A DNA stretch of 64,000 nucleotides from Pantoea sp050157905 (GCF_050157905.1 NZ_JBKIWZ010000001.1:1612001-1676000); one strand, 5' to 3'. Counted from the stretch's first letter, positions 44,705-54,568 are shown. Notes: generated from the sequence alone by a model not told the origin. Made by a program: numbers and translations.

Positions 44705-47700
44705 TCAGGGCTGCCAGGCTTTTGCCCATTCACGCAGGTTCTCGCCTGTCAGCATCCAGTTACGTCGTATGCTGGCCTGTAATTTCATCCCCATTCCTGC
44801 ACTGGCTGCCGGGTCGGCAAGATGCATCCGGATAGCGTCGCGCCACTCTATAAAACGGTTATTCACGCGCGTAACCGGCAGATCATCCTGCTGGTAACAG
44901 GCCACATTACTGCAGATTACCGGCACGCCGCAGGCACCATACTCCAGCAGTCGCAGATTACTTTTGCAGGCATTGAAGCTATTCTCTTCAACCGGCGCCA
45001 GCGCCAGATCAAGATTCAGCGACGCAAGTGCTGCGGGGTACAGACTCAGATCCACACCCGTATGTATTTCATGCACGTAGGGCCGGAGTTTATCCGGACA
45101 CATGCCCATAAAGACCCATTCAACCTGATTTGAAAATTCGCGCACGATATCAAAAATCATTTCAAGATCGCCTCGATGGCTTATCCCGCCCGCCCAGCCT
45201 ACACGGGGTTTCTGTCCCTGGTTGCGCAGAGACTGAAGCGTTCCCCAGGCATCAACAGGAAGACGGTTTTTAATCACCACGATGTCAGGATGCATACTGC
45301 TCATTGCGTCCGCCAGCGGCGCGGTAGAAACCACGAAACGGTCAAAATAGCTCAGGCTTTTACGGATTAATTTTGCCGTTTCCTGCTTATAAGCCTGACG
45401 ACCATAATGCTTCATTGGCAAATTAATAATGTAATCGTCCAGTTCGAACACTTTAAATACGTGGTGCAGTTTACTGACCCGCTCCATCCAGTTATGGAAA
45501 GCCGGTGAATAGCGACGCTGAATAATCAGGCTATCGGGCCGGAATTGACCCATTTCACTTAATGTCAGCAGTGTCATGCCGCTTTTACCCTGCGCCACCC
45601 CGTCAGCGACCATCGCCTGAAGCGGTTGCGTAATGCGGTAGTGGCCGCAGCCGTATATATCCGCATTGTGTGCCAGGAAGGTTGGCAGATTTTCTGCTTT
45701 AACCGGCAGCCCATTGACCTCATCATTTCTTAATTCAAAGTGACGACTTCTCAGCGAAAGATTGGCGTTATAGGCAGGGTCCCGGGCAACAACCGGCATC
45801 CATCGGGAATAGATTTTGTCCTCTTCCAGCTGTTTCAGCTTACTGGAGGCCTGCGCCGTTTCATCCGGGAACGGGCTGGTGCGTGCGGCAGGCCGATGCA
45901 CCCGGGCATAGGGTGTCCAGACCGTCAGATACCCTTGTTCACGTGCTCTCAGACAGAGGTCCACATCGCCATATAAACGCTGCTCGCGATCGAACCCGCC
46001 CAGCTCATCAAATACGGCTTTGCGCATCAGTACCAGATCGCCGGATACGGCGCTGTAGTTCTGATCCACATTCATCCGTCCCAGATAATTCGCGTCACGA
46101 TCGTCATTTCCACGGAAAACTTCACCGACAGCACCATTGACGCCCAGGATATAGCCTGCATGCCTGATTTTGTTCTCAGACGAGAGGTGCTTAGCGCCAA
46201 CAGCAAAGACTTCAGGCCGCAGTCCATGATTAAGCAGATTATCCAGCCACTCACCATCCGTGATGGCCATTTCACAATGCATAAAAACAAGATATTCACC
46301 GATGGCCTGCTCAGCAGCCAGATTTGCCATCGGGCCGTGACTGAAGACACCGTCATAGCTCACGGTTTTGATCCGTGCAGGATCCACGCGAGCGATGTCC
46401 GATAACCATTGATCCCGCTCAGGCGTGCGCTGATTATCAGCGACCAGAATCAGTTCATAATTGTGCCAGGTGGTTTTTTCCAGCAGCGTGGTGACGCTGC
46501 TAATCAACGAGGCAAGATGCCAGTTTGCCAGAATCACAATCGACACAACCGGCTTGTCGGGATGGTTATAGCGCAAGCGGTAATTAAAGAATTTATCCAG
46601 TGCCGCTCTCCCCTCGGGGTAGCCGCGGTTCTGCAGATGTCGCTCGATGATCGACACATCTTCGAGAATATCTCTGCTTTCCAGATAACCGGTTAACAAC
46701 GGCTCCGCCAGGTGGCCGATTCCTTCAAACCCCTGCGATTCGATCAGCTTAACAATAAGATCAAACTCAGCGGATGAGGGATAGCGGGCATCCAGACCCT
46801 CTGCTGCTAAGAGTAACTCCCGGCGGAACAGCCAATGCTGCGCCATGGTTTTAGGCGAACTCAGTAATAAGTCGAGATTGAAATCTGGCCGGAAAGCGGC
46901 CCCTATCGGCGCCCCGTCGATATAGAAGAATTCATCCGCGTAGATCGCTAAAAAGGCGTTCTGAACGAGCAGCATGGTGCTTAAAGCAATCAATCCGGAC
47001 GCATGTAAGGTGCAACTGGCATCCAGAAACATGACCCAGTCATCCTGACGCGCCTGGATGCATTGATTGATGACAGCGATCCGGCTTTGCTGTGTGGCGG
47101 CATGGCATTCAGTCCGCGTGTCCGGGGAGACACCGATCGTAATCAGGACCGGCTCAAACCCGACGCCAGGTATCGCTATCTGGCTGATGAACCTTAACAG
47201 CGGTTCAAGGCCCGCAACGGTTTCTTCGGTGACGGTAATGAAAAAGGCAACGCTGATGGGATGCGCGTTTGCCGCGGCAATATCCTCTAACATGTCTTGC
47301 TGTAAAGGATTCAGGGTACGCGAGTTCCGCCACGACGCCAGGATCGCTAACGTAAAATTCTTCTGCTGTTCTTCAGAGAGATTTTTAATGATAAAGGCGT
47401 CAGGCTGTTCAACCTGAGCCACCCGCGCCAGATGAAGTGCAGGTTCAGCATCGTCCGATCCGCTCTCCTGACGAATCTTCTCGTATAAAACGTCACGCCC
47501 GATTCTGAAGATCTCATCACCTTCACATTGATGAGGCTGACGTCCGACGTCAGAAGCGCGCACGCTGCAAAGCGGTGCGGCAAACCAGAGAAGATGCGTA
47601 TGCCTGAGCAGACGGTGAAAGATGACCAGCGCCGGGATCGCCTGCAACGCGGACTCACCCGTGGTGAGCAACGATTCTTCAATCAGGCTCTGCGTCAGAT

Positions 47701-48241
47701 CGTCGCGGTGAAACAGCGCGGCGGTTAACTCGCCCGGCAGGCTGTACGCTTTCTGTGTCTGATTACGCAGCAGATCCTGACCATGAATAATGCTGTTTTC
47801 GCTGATTAAGGGTGCGGTCGAGATAAGCGCGGGCAGCGTCTCCCCCTGTGGGCCTGCGCGTTCACGGCTGGAAACCGCCACGCGGCACTGAGGAAAGGCA
47901 TTCAGACCGGAAACCAGCGTGGAAACGCAGGCAGGTTTAAGCAGATCGGCGTCTGACAGAAACTTAATATATTTGCCCTTCGCCACCCGCACGGCTGCTT
48001 CATAAACCGCCACGGTTTTCTCATCGACCTTCTCATAGCGGAGAAAATGACCGTGTTGTGGAAGGTAGTCCTGCAGTTTTTTATGAATGAACGGGCTGTC
48101 GCTGGTATCCGCCACAATGATTTCAATGTGCGGGTAATCCTGGCTCAGCACGCTGTCCAGTGCCTGGGTGAACCAGGTGGGCGTGCGTGCGGTAATGATA
48201 ACGCTGACAAGCTCATGTTGATGCATTTTACTCTCTCTCAC
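44705..48241 (-). CDS. Large multidomain glycosyltransferase, probable flagellin glycosylation
   Basis: 1,178 residues with at least three catalytic-type domains: an N-terminal GT2 (LVSVIITARTPTWFTQALDS, IEIIVADTSDSPFI); a central GT2 from about residue 560 (KPVVSIVILANWHLASLISS, YELILVADNQRTPERDQW) ending in the acceptor-side motif GGFDREQRLYGDVDLCLRAR; and a C-terminal GT-B domain (RVGWAGGISHRGDLEMIFDI, NLDLALAPVEENSFNACKSN, LEYGACGVPVICSN). Start GTG at 48241 has AGGAGG five bases before it; ATG at 48226 is the alternative. It is the first gene after the fliC terminator on the same strand. Confidence 0.85.
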   Translation of the reverse strand: MRESKMHQHELVSVIITARTPTWFTQALDSVLSQDYPHIEIIVADTSDSPFIHKKLQDYLPQHGHFLRYEKVDEKTVAVYEAAVRVAKGKYIKFLSDADLLKPACVSTLVSGLNAFPQCRVAVSSRERAGPQGETLPALISTAPLISENSIIHGQDLLRNQTQKAYSLPGELTAALFHRDDLTQSLIEESLLTTGESALQAIPALVIFHRLLRHTHLLWFAAPLCSVRASDVGRQPHQCEGDEIFRIGRDVLYEKIRQESGSDDAEPALHLARVAQVEQPDAFIIKNLSEEQQKNFTLAILASWRNSRTLNPLQQDMLEDIAAANAHPISVAFFITVTEETVAGLEPLLRFISQIAIPGVGFEPVLITIGVSPDTRTECHAATQQSRIAVINQCIQARQDDWVMFLDASCTLHASGLIALSTMLLVQNAFLAIYADEFFYIDGAPIGAAFRPDFNLDLLLSSPKTMAQHWLFRRELLLAAEGLDARYPSSAEFDLIVKLIESQGFEGIGHLAEPLLTGYLESRDILEDVSIIERHLQNRGYPEGRAALDKFFNYRLRYNHPDKPVVSIVILANWHLASLISSVTTLLEKTTWHNYELILVADNQRTPERDQWLSDIARVDPARIKTVSYDGVFSHGPMANLAAEQAIGEYLVFMHCEMAITDGEWLDNLLNHGLRPEVFAVGAKHLSSENKIRHAGYILGVNGAVGEVFRGNDDRDANYLGRMNVDQNYSAVSGDLVLMRKAVFDELGGFDREQRLYGDVDLCLRAREQGYLTVWTPYARVHRPAARTSPFPDETAQASSKLKQLEEDKIYSRWMPVVARDPAYNANLSLRSRHFELRNDEVNGLPVKAENLPTFLAHNADIYGCGHYRITQPLQAMVADGVAQGKSGMTLLTLSEMGQFRPDSLIIQRRYSPAFHNWMERVSKLHHVFKVFELDDYIINLPMKHYGRQAYKQETAKLIRKSLSYFDRFVVSTAPLADAMSSMHPDIVVIKNRLPVDAWGTLQSLRNQGQKPRVGWAGGISHRGDLEMIFDIVREFSNQVEWVFMGMCPDKLRPYVHEIHTGVDLSLYPAALASLNLDLALAPVEENSFNACKSNLRLLEYGACGVPVICSNVACYQQDDLPVTRVNNRFIEWRDAIRMHLADPAASAGMGMKLQASIRRNWMLTGENLREWAKAWQP

Positions 48242-48382
48242 TGACTCCTCCTGGCCATGACCGACTCAGAGCAGTACACATTTTGCTTTAGCATAATCTC
48301 CAGATACGCGTTCAATCGGAGAAGTAAAACAGCAAACAGGGCCCAATCTGGCTTAACGGCTGCGGACTCATTTTTTACAGGC

Positions 48383-48414
48383 AAAAAAAAACCCCGCCAG
48401 AGCGGGGTTTTTTT
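48383..48414. terminator. Terminator of fliC
   Basis: AAAAAAAACCCCGCCAGAGCGGGGTTTTTTT reads as a stem with A and T tails on both strands. It lies 23 bases past the fliC stop. The glycosyltransferase genes beyond it would need readthrough or their own promoter. Confidence 0.9.
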
Positions 48415-48436
48415 CATTGATTCCCGGAGGAGTCGA

Positions 48437-49642
48437 TTAGCCCTGCAGCAGAGACAGAACCTGCTGTGGAACCTGGTTAGCTTTCGCCAGCACGGAGTTA
48501 CCCGCCTGCTGTACGATCTGCGCTTTAGACATGTTTGATACTTCAGTTGCGTAGTCAGCATCCTGGATACGAGACTGTGCAGCTGACAGGTTAGTCGTAG
48601 TGTTGCTCAGGTTAGTCACGGCTGAGTTCAGACGGTTCTGAATCGCACCCAGTGAAGAACGGAACTTGTCCACGCTCGCAATTGCTTCGTCCAGTTTAGC
48701 CAGTGGGCTTGATGAAGCACCCGTGGTCAGGCTTGACAGGCTCATGTTGGCGGTATCCAGTTTGAATACAGCTTTGCCATCAGTGCCAGAAGCAGAAGTA
48801 TCTGCTGACTGCGGGTCAACCGCTACGAAGAAGTCTTTAGACGCGCCGCTGGCGATGTCAAAGCCGTTTGCTTTCAGGTTGTTGGTTTCAGCAGCACTTG
48901 CTGAAGTAACAGTGACTTTAGCAAACATTTTGCCACTATCATCTTTGTAAACCTGAGTAGTATCTACAGCAACACCAGAGGCAGCCACACCCAGACGGGT
49001 AGAGAGTGAATTAGCAGTTGATTCAGAAACTGTTGCGCCTGTTACGTTGGTGGTTGAACCATATGCCGCCTTGAAGTCAGCTGCAACTGCACCTGATGGG
49101 GTGCTTGAAGGACCGTTAACGTTGAAGCTGTCCAGACCCAGGGTCTTGGAGTCGATTTTCTTCAGGTCGATAGTGATGGTTTCGCCATCGTTAGCGCCAA
49201 CCTGGATGTTCATTTTGCCGTCTTTAGCCAGCACGTTCACGCCGTTGAACTGAGTCTGACCGGATACGCGGTCAATCTCGTCCAGACGTGATTTGATTTC
49301 GTCCTGGATTGAAGATTTGTCAGAATCAGAGTTAGTACCGCTTGAAGCCTGTACAGTCAGCTCACGAATACGCTGTAAGTTGTTGTTGATTTCTGACAGT
49401 GCGCCTTCAGTCGTCTGCGCAGCAGAGATACCGTCGTTAGCGTTACGCGCAGCCTGAGTCAGGCCCTTGATGTTAGAGGTGAAACGGTTGGCAATCGCCT
49501 GACCAGCAGCGTCATCTTTCGCGCTGTTGATACGTAAACCAGAAGACAGACGCTCCATAGAGGTAGACAGAGCTGACTGGTTCTTGTTGATGTTGTTCTG
49601 AGTGATCAGCGAGAGGCTGTTGGTATTAATGACTTGGGCCAT
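48437..49642 (-). CDS. fliC: Flagellin FliC
   Basis: Filament subunit, exported by the flagellar type III system. 401 residues. Conserved N-terminal coiled-coil D0/D1 (MAQVINTNSLSLITQNNINK, SSGLRINSAKDDAAGQAIAN) and C-terminal D1/D0 (FRSSLGAIQNRLNSAVTNLS to PQQVLSLLQG) flank a variable middle (about 175-300) rich in Ser, Thr and Ala. Such a middle gives many possible O-glycosylation sites, which fits the adjacent glycosyltransferases. Confidence 0.98.
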   Translation of the reverse strand: MAQVINTNSLSLITQNNINKNQSALSTSMERLSSGLRINSAKDDAAGQAIANRFTSNIKGLTQAARNANDGISAAQTTEGALSEINNNLQRIRELTVQASSGTNSDSDKSSIQDEIKSRLDEIDRVSGQTQFNGVNVLAKDGKMNIQVGANDGETITIDLKKIDSKTLGLDSFNVNGPSSTPSGAVAADFKAAYGSTTNVTGATVSESTANSLSTRLGVAASGVAVDTTQVYKDDSGKMFAKVTVTSASAAETNNLKANGFDIASGASKDFFVAVDPQSADTSASGTDGKAVFKLDTANMSLSSLTTGASSSPLAKLDEAIASVDKFRSSLGAIQNRLNSAVTNLSNTTTNLSAAQSRIQDADYATEVSNMSKAQIVQQAGNSVLAKANQVPQQVLSLLQG

Positions 49643-49719
49643 GATAAATTTTCCTGTTAATCAAGTCTTTCGGTTAAGGTGTGGGCTTCAACCCGCCGGC
49701 TTCAGCGCCGTCAAGGTTG

Positions 49720-49746
49720 TTATCGTCTGCCGTCAAACAACCTTTA
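49720..49746 (-). promoter_or_regulatory. Sigma-28 promoter of fliC (proximal)
   Basis: Minus strand TAAA, 15 bases, GACGATAA: perfect -35 and 7 of 8 in the -10. It lies 78 bases before the fliC ATG. Confidence 0.75.
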
Positions 49747-49799
49747 GAATTTTTTTAGTACCAGGCGAACTTTTCTGCTTCTGCCTGTCACGTTGGAAG

Positions 49800-49826
49800 T
49801 TATCGCCACCAGTTCCGACTTCTTTA
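49800..49826 (-). promoter_or_regulatory. Sigma-28 promoter of fliC (distal)
   Basis: Minus strand TAAA, 15 bases, GGCGATAA: again a perfect -35 and 7 of 8 in the -10, exactly 80 bases upstream of the proximal promoter. Confidence 0.7.
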
Positions 49827-49909
49827 GACTTAATTCATCAATTTTCTAGCCGCTGAATTGCCCTTCTCTATAGTGCTTATTTAACTCATTACCCTAAGGC
49901 AAATAGCCT

Positions 49910-49936
49910 TAAACTTTCCTTCATCAAGGCCGATAA
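49910..49936 (+). promoter_or_regulatory. Sigma-28 promoter of fliDST
   Basis: TAAA-N15-GCCGATAA, a complete match to the FliA consensus, 43 bases before the fliD ATG. Confidence 0.93.
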
Positions 49937-49978
49937 CTCCGGTATCAATTTCCCTGTCGACCTTATAAAGGATTAAAC

Positions 49979-51394
49979 ATGGCTAGTATTAGCAATCTCG
50001 GTGTTGGCTCCGGCCTGCCGCTCAGTACGATGCTGGACAGTTTGCAGACCGCTGAAAAAGCAGCGCTGAAACCTATCTCAACGCAGCAGTCGGCTTACAC
50101 CGCCAAGCTCAGCGCTTACTCCACGCTGAAAAGCGCACTGACCACGTTTCAGACCGCAAACAGCAAGCTGAACAGCGCCGACCTTTTTACCGCCACGACC
50201 GCGACCAGCAGCTCAAGCGCGTTCAGCGCCACGACGTCTGGCAGCACCGTAGCCGGTAAATATTCGATTAACGTGACGCAGCTGGCACAGGCGCAGGTTC
50301 TGACCTCGGCAGTGCAGAGCAGCAACACTGCTGCGCTGGGCGACAGCTCCGTGGCCAGTCGCAGCATTGCGATTACCCTGAAAGATGGCACCAGCAAAAG
50401 CGTCACGCTTACTAACGACCAGACGTCGCTGACCGGCATGCGCGATGCGATTAACGGCGCTAACGCTGGCGTGACCGCCACGATTATCAAAGTCTCCGAT
50501 GGCAGCTTCCGCCTTTCCATGAGTGCCAACAAGACCGGCAGCGATAATGCGGTAGCTTCTGTTGCCGTTACTGGCGACAGCACCCTGCAGGGGATCGTCG
50601 GCTTTGACGCCACCGCCAGCAGCAATCCGATGACGCAGAGCGTGGCGGCACAGAATGCAAAACTGACCGTGAACAACATCGCCATTGAAAACAGCAGCAA
50701 CCAGATCAGCGACGCGCTGGAAGGCATTACGCTGAATCTGACGGCGCAGACGGTGGGCGATCAGACGCTGACGATCACCAAAGATACCTCAAAAGCGTCT
50801 ACCGCCATCAGCACCTGGGTGGATGCTTATAATACCCTGCTGGATCAGTTTAATACGCTGACCAAGTACACCAAGGTCGATACTAATACCGATTCGCAGG
50901 ACAGCAGCAACGGTGCGCTGCTCGGTGACAGCACGCTCCGGACCATTCAGACCCAGCTGAAAAGCCTGCTGACCAATGCGCAGAGCTCCTCTGAATATAA
51001 ATCACTGGGCCAGATTGGCGTGACTACCGATCCGACGACCGGCTCACTGAAGCTGGACTCGACCAAGCTCAGTGCCGCCCTGAATAAAGATGCGCCGGGC
51101 GTGAAAGAGATGATTGTGGGTGACGGCAAAACCGGCATTACCGCAAAAATGGACACCAAACTGACCGAATGGCTGTCTTCAAAAGGAATTGTTCAGGCTG
51201 CCACCGACGGTGTGAGTAAGACCCTGAATAATTTAACCGCGCTTTATAACACCACCAGCGATCGTATAGATGCAGACATCGCCCGTTATAAGACGCAGTT
51301 TACTCAGCTGGATATGGCAATCAGTAAACTTAACTCGACCAGCACCTATCTGACGCAGCAGTTCGATACGTCAAGTTCTTCTAATAAATCATAG
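49979..51394 (+). CDS. fliD: Flagellar filament cap protein FliD
   Basis: Cap at the filament tip that directs flagellin assembly. 471 residues. N-terminal ISNLGVGSGLPLSTMLDSLQ and C-terminal coiled-coil (LYNTTSDRIDADIARYKTQF...LDMAISKLNSTSTYLTQQF) are typical FliD_N and FliD_C regions, with a Ser/Thr-rich middle. First of fliD-fliS-fliT, divergent from fliC. Confidence 0.97.
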   Translation: MASISNLGVGSGLPLSTMLDSLQTAEKAALKPISTQQSAYTAKLSAYSTLKSALTTFQTANSKLNSADLFTATTATSSSSAFSATTSGSTVAGKYSINVTQLAQAQVLTSAVQSSNTAALGDSSVASRSIAITLKDGTSKSVTLTNDQTSLTGMRDAINGANAGVTATIIKVSDGSFRLSMSANKTGSDNAVASVAVTGDSTLQGIVGFDATASSNPMTQSVAAQNAKLTVNNIAIENSSNQISDALEGITLNLTAQTVGDQTLTITKDTSKASTAISTWVDAYNTLLDQFNTLTKYTKVDTNTDSQDSSNGALLGDSTLRTIQTQLKSLLTNAQSSSEYKSLGQIGVTTDPTTGSLKLDSTKLSAALNKDAPGVKEMIVGDGKTGITAKMDTKLTEWLSSKGIVQAATDGVSKTLNNLTALYNTTSDRIDADIARYKTQFTQLDMAISKLNSTSTYLTQQFDTSSSSNKS

Positions 51395-51402
51395 GAGTGA
51401 CC

Positions 51403-51810
51403 ATGTACACCGCTACAGGCACCAAAGCCTATGCAAAAATTGGCGTCGAAAGTGCCGTCATGAGTGCCAGCCAGCAGCAGCTGGTGGTCATGCTGTTCGA
51501 CGGCGCACTGAGCGCGTTAATCCGCGCACGCCTGTTTATGCAGGATGGCAATATTGAAGGCAAAGGCAAATCGATCTCCAAAGCCATCAATATTATCGAA
51601 GCAGGCCTGAAAGAGGGTCTGGCTGAAAACCGTGGTGATGAGCTGGCAGATAACCTGCTGGATCTTTACAACTATATGACGCGTCGCCTCTTAGAGGCCA
51701 ACCTGCATAATGATGTGGCCGCAATCGAGGAGGTCGAAGGCCTCCTGCGCAACATCGCTGACGCGTGGAAAGAAGTGGTTCAACCTAACCCTGTTCAGGA
51801 CGCCGTTTAA
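51403..51810 (+). CDS. fliS: Flagellin export chaperone FliS
   Basis: Binds the C-terminal end of flagellin and keeps it unpolymerised before export. 135 residues from the ATG at 51403 (MYTATGTKAYAKIGVES), preceded by AGGAG at the right distance; a GTG two codons earlier is less likely. The helix-bundle sequence VVMLFDGALSALIRARLFMQ is the family signature. Confidence 0.96.
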   Translation: MYTATGTKAYAKIGVESAVMSASQQQLVVMLFDGALSALIRARLFMQDGNIEGKGKSISKAINIIEAGLKEGLAENRGDELADNLLDLYNYMTRRLLEANLHNDVAAIEEVEGLLRNIADAWKEVVQPNPVQDAV

Positions 51811-52175
51811 TGACAACTGCACCGCATCTGCTTACCGTTTACCAACAGTTACTCGATCTCAGCCAGGGGATGCTGCATCATGCGGCACAGGGCGAATGGG
51901 ATGAATTGATCAACAGGGAGACGGAGTATGTCAGCGCGGTGCAGAATTTAGCGCACTCGACAGAGGCGATGTCACCCTCTTCTCAGACGCAGGCGCTGTT
52001 ACGCCCGGTGCTGCGCCGCATCCTCGATAATGAAAGTGAAGTGAAACGCCTGCTGCAGGCGCGGATGGATGAGCTGGCCTCGTTAGTGAATCAGAGCAGC
52101 CGCCAGAAATCGGTGCTCTCTGCCTATGGTAAGCAAGGCGGTGTCGTCATGGTGCCGCGCGAAACCCTCTCCTGA
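51810..52175 (+). CDS. fliT: Flagellar export chaperone/regulator FliT
   Basis: FliD chaperone that also binds FlhDC and dampens class 2 expression. 121 residues, alpha-helical, with the usual N-terminal LLTVYQQLLDLSQGMLHHAA. The ATG overlaps the fliS stop (TAATG). Confidence 0.92.
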   Translation: MTTAPHLLTVYQQLLDLSQGMLHHAAQGEWDELINRETEYVSAVQNLAHSTEAMSPSSQTQALLRPVLRRILDNESEVKRLLQARMDELASLVNQSSRQKSVLSAYGKQGGVVMVPRETLS

Positions 52176-52188
52176 AAGTCTGCTCCTC

Positions 52189-52226
52189 ACGCCGCCAGAA
52201 TTATTTTTCTGCGCGGCGTCTCTTTT
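52189..52226 (+). terminator. Terminator of fliDST
   Basis: ACGCCGC, a 17-base loop, GCGGCGT, then CTCTTTTCT. It lies 14 bases after the fliT stop. The T tract is imperfect. Confidence 0.65.
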
Positions 52227-52275
52227 CTGCCGCTTACTCCATACTTACTTTTCATCATCCCCTGGAGTGTGGTAA

Positions 52276-53757
52276 ATGCAAAACCCGACGTTATTACAGT
52301 TTTTCCATTGGTATTACCCGGATGGCAGCAAACTGTGGCCTGAAGTTGCCGAACGTGCAGCCTGGCTCAGTGAAATTGGCATTACGATGGCGTGGCTCCC
52401 TCCGAGCTACAAAGGGGATTCAGGAGGCTATTCTGTCGGTTACGACACCTATGACCTTTTTGACCTGGGTGAATTCGATCAAAAAGGCGGCGTTGCTACC
52501 AAATATGGTGATAAACAGCAGTTACTGGCGGCAACAGAGGCGCTGCGCAGCCATAACGTTGGGGTGCTGCTGGACGTTGTGCTGAACCACAAAATGGGCG
52601 CCGATGAGAAAGAGGCGATCAGCGTCAACCGCGTCAATCCGGACAACCGTGATGAAATCTATGACGAGGTCGTAGAGTGTGAGGCCTGGACCAAATTCAC
52701 CTTTCCGGCGCGTGAAGGAAAGTATTCGAAATTCATCTGGGATCACAAATGCTTCAGCGGCGTAGACCACATCGAAAATCCGGACGAAAACGGCGTCTTT
52801 AAAGTCATCAATGACTACACCGCCGAAGGCTGGAACGATCAGGTCGATAATGAGCTGGGTAACTTCGATTATCTGATGGGTGCCAACATCGATTTTCGTA
52901 ATAACGCGGTCAGGGAAGAGCTGAAATACTGGGCGCGCTGGGTGATGGAACAGGTGCCCTGCACCGGCTTCCGCCTGGATGCGGTAAAACATATCCCCGC
53001 CTGGTTCTATAAAGAGTGGATCGACCATATTCAGGAAGCCGCCCAGGAGCCGATGTTTATTGTGGCGGAATACTGGTCATTTGAAACGGAGAAACTGCAG
53101 GAGTATGTGCATCAGGTGGAAGGCAAAACCATGCTGTTTGATGCCCCCCTCCACATGAACTTCCATCAGGCTTCTACCGCTGGCAGCGCCTACGACATGA
53201 GCCAGATTTTTGCTAACTCGCTGGTGGTGGCCGATCCATGGCATGCAGTGACCATTGTGGCCAACCACGATACCCAGCCGTTGCAGTCGCTGGAAGCGCC
53301 GGTTGAAGCCTGGTTTAAACCGCTGGCTTATGCACTGATTCTGCTGCGCGAACAGGGCGTGCCGACTATCTTTTATCCGGATCTGTTCGGTGCGACTTAT
53401 GAGGATGAAGGCGGCGACGGCGAGAAGCACAAAATCGAAATGCCGGTGATCCCGGAGCTGGAAGGGTTAATTCGTGCCCGTCAGCAGTATGGCTGGGGTG
53501 TCCAGACCGACTATTTTGATCATCCGAACTGTGTGGCGTTCAGCCGCAGCGGCACCGAAACCCAGCCGGGCTGTGTCGTCATCATGTCAAATGGCGATGC
53601 GGGTGAGAAAAGCGTGCCGATGGGTGATGGCTTTGCCGGTAAGGTCTGGCGCGATCATCTGGGTAACCGTGAAGAGACGATTACCGCCGACGAGCACGGC
53701 ACTGCGGTCTTTGCCTGCAATGGCGGCAGCGTCAGCGTCTGGGTGTTAGCAGAATAA
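52276..53757 (+). CDS. amyA: Cytoplasmic alpha-amylase AmyA
   Basis: GH13 alpha-amylase without a signal peptide, hydrolysing internal maltodextrins. 493 residues (E. coli AmyA 495). Conserved regions: DVVLNHKMGADE, GFRLDAVKHIP with the nucleophile Asp, IVAEYW with the acid Glu, and ANHDTQPLQ with the third acidic residue. Its position after fliDST is the same as in E. coli. Confidence 0.97.
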   Translation: MQNPTLLQFFHWYYPDGSKLWPEVAERAAWLSEIGITMAWLPPSYKGDSGGYSVGYDTYDLFDLGEFDQKGGVATKYGDKQQLLAATEALRSHNVGVLLDVVLNHKMGADEKEAISVNRVNPDNRDEIYDEVVECEAWTKFTFPAREGKYSKFIWDHKCFSGVDHIENPDENGVFKVINDYTAEGWNDQVDNELGNFDYLMGANIDFRNNAVREELKYWARWVMEQVPCTGFRLDAVKHIPAWFYKEWIDHIQEAAQEPMFIVAEYWSFETEKLQEYVHQVEGKTMLFDAPLHMNFHQASTAGSAYDMSQIFANSLVVADPWHAVTIVANHDTQPLQSLEAPVEAWFKPLAYALILLREQGVPTIFYPDLFGATYEDEGGDGEKHKIEMPVIPELEGLIRARQQYGWGVQTDYFDHPNCVAFSRSGTETQPGCVVIMSNGDAGEKSVPMGDGFAGKVWRDHLGNREETITADEHGTAVFACNGGSVSVWVLAE

Positions 53758-53774
53758 GTTACACAGCAAAAACA

Positions 53775-53830
53775 GCACCGCCCCGGCGGGCAGAGGCGTG
53801 ACGTACGCCATCTGTCCTTCGGGGCGGTGC
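53775..53830. terminator. Bidirectional terminator between amyA and yedD
   Basis: Outer 10-bp stem GCACCGCCCC / GGGGCGGTGC enclosing a second long imperfect stem (GGCAGAGGCGT / ACGCCATCTGTCC). A-rich before it and convergent genes on either side suggest it ends both transcripts. Confidence 0.7.
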
Positions 53831-53844
53831 ATTTCAGGGGGGGG

Positions 53845-54315
53845 TTAACCGGCGTTATGTTCGGTGATCGCCGTGCGCAGTAGCTGTGGTTCGATATTCT
53901 GAATGACCGCTGCTTTAGGCTGTTTCGCCACTTCTTTCATCGCCTGCTGACACTCAACGGTCGGACGTTCAACTTTGCGCAGGGTCAGCCCGTCATATTT
54001 CAGCTCGCCGTTATCCACGTTCAGCGGCATCACGCGCATCTGACGCGTAACGTTGACATAATCCCCATTCAGTCGGGTCAGTTTGCCCGGTTTCGCGATC
54101 ACCCGCTGCCACTGACGACAATCCAGCGTGGTCCCCTCCGCAGTAATTAAGAGACTGCCGATGGCCTGGTCACTGACAAGGCTGCTCTGCGGGCCGACGG
54201 TTTGCCAGTTCCCCTGCAAATCCGCAGGTGCCGGCGTCTGCACCGCATTTTCATAATCGTTGATCTGCGCACAGCCACCCAATGCCAGCGCAGCAATCAG
54301 CATCCACTTTTTCAT
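53845..54315 (-). CDS. yedD: Lipoprotein YedD
   Basis: 156-residue protein with a lipoprotein signal (MKKWMLIAALALGGC; lipid-modified Cys at residue 15). The body (NAVQTPAPADLQGNWQTVGP, GTTLDCRQWQRVIAKPGKLT) corresponds to E. coli YedD, with an extra ~20 residues at the C terminus. Function unknown. Confidence 0.9.
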   Translation of the reverse strand: MKKWMLIAALALGGCAQINDYENAVQTPAPADLQGNWQTVGPQSSLVSDQAIGSLLITAEGTTLDCRQWQRVIAKPGKLTRLNGDYVNVTRQMRVMPLNVDNGELKYDGLTLRKVERPTVECQQAMKEVAKQPKAAVIQNIEPQLLRTAITEHNAG

Positions 54316-54568
54316 GTTTAATCCCTAAAATCGCGTCAATGGCGGCTACGTTATAATTTTTCCACCGCGTTACGCAAGGTATCTGGCGTCTGGTATCAGA
54401 CGAAGAGGCAATAAAAGCCGCATTTCACCGTCAGCGCATGCCAGATGCCCGGGTCGGCCAGCAGAACACGTGCTGTAAGGTTAAGGAACGCCGGCTTTGT
54501 CGCGCCTGACAACCGAAACACAACCCGCTACACTGACGCGCTGCACTACTTTTTTCAGGAATATAAGT

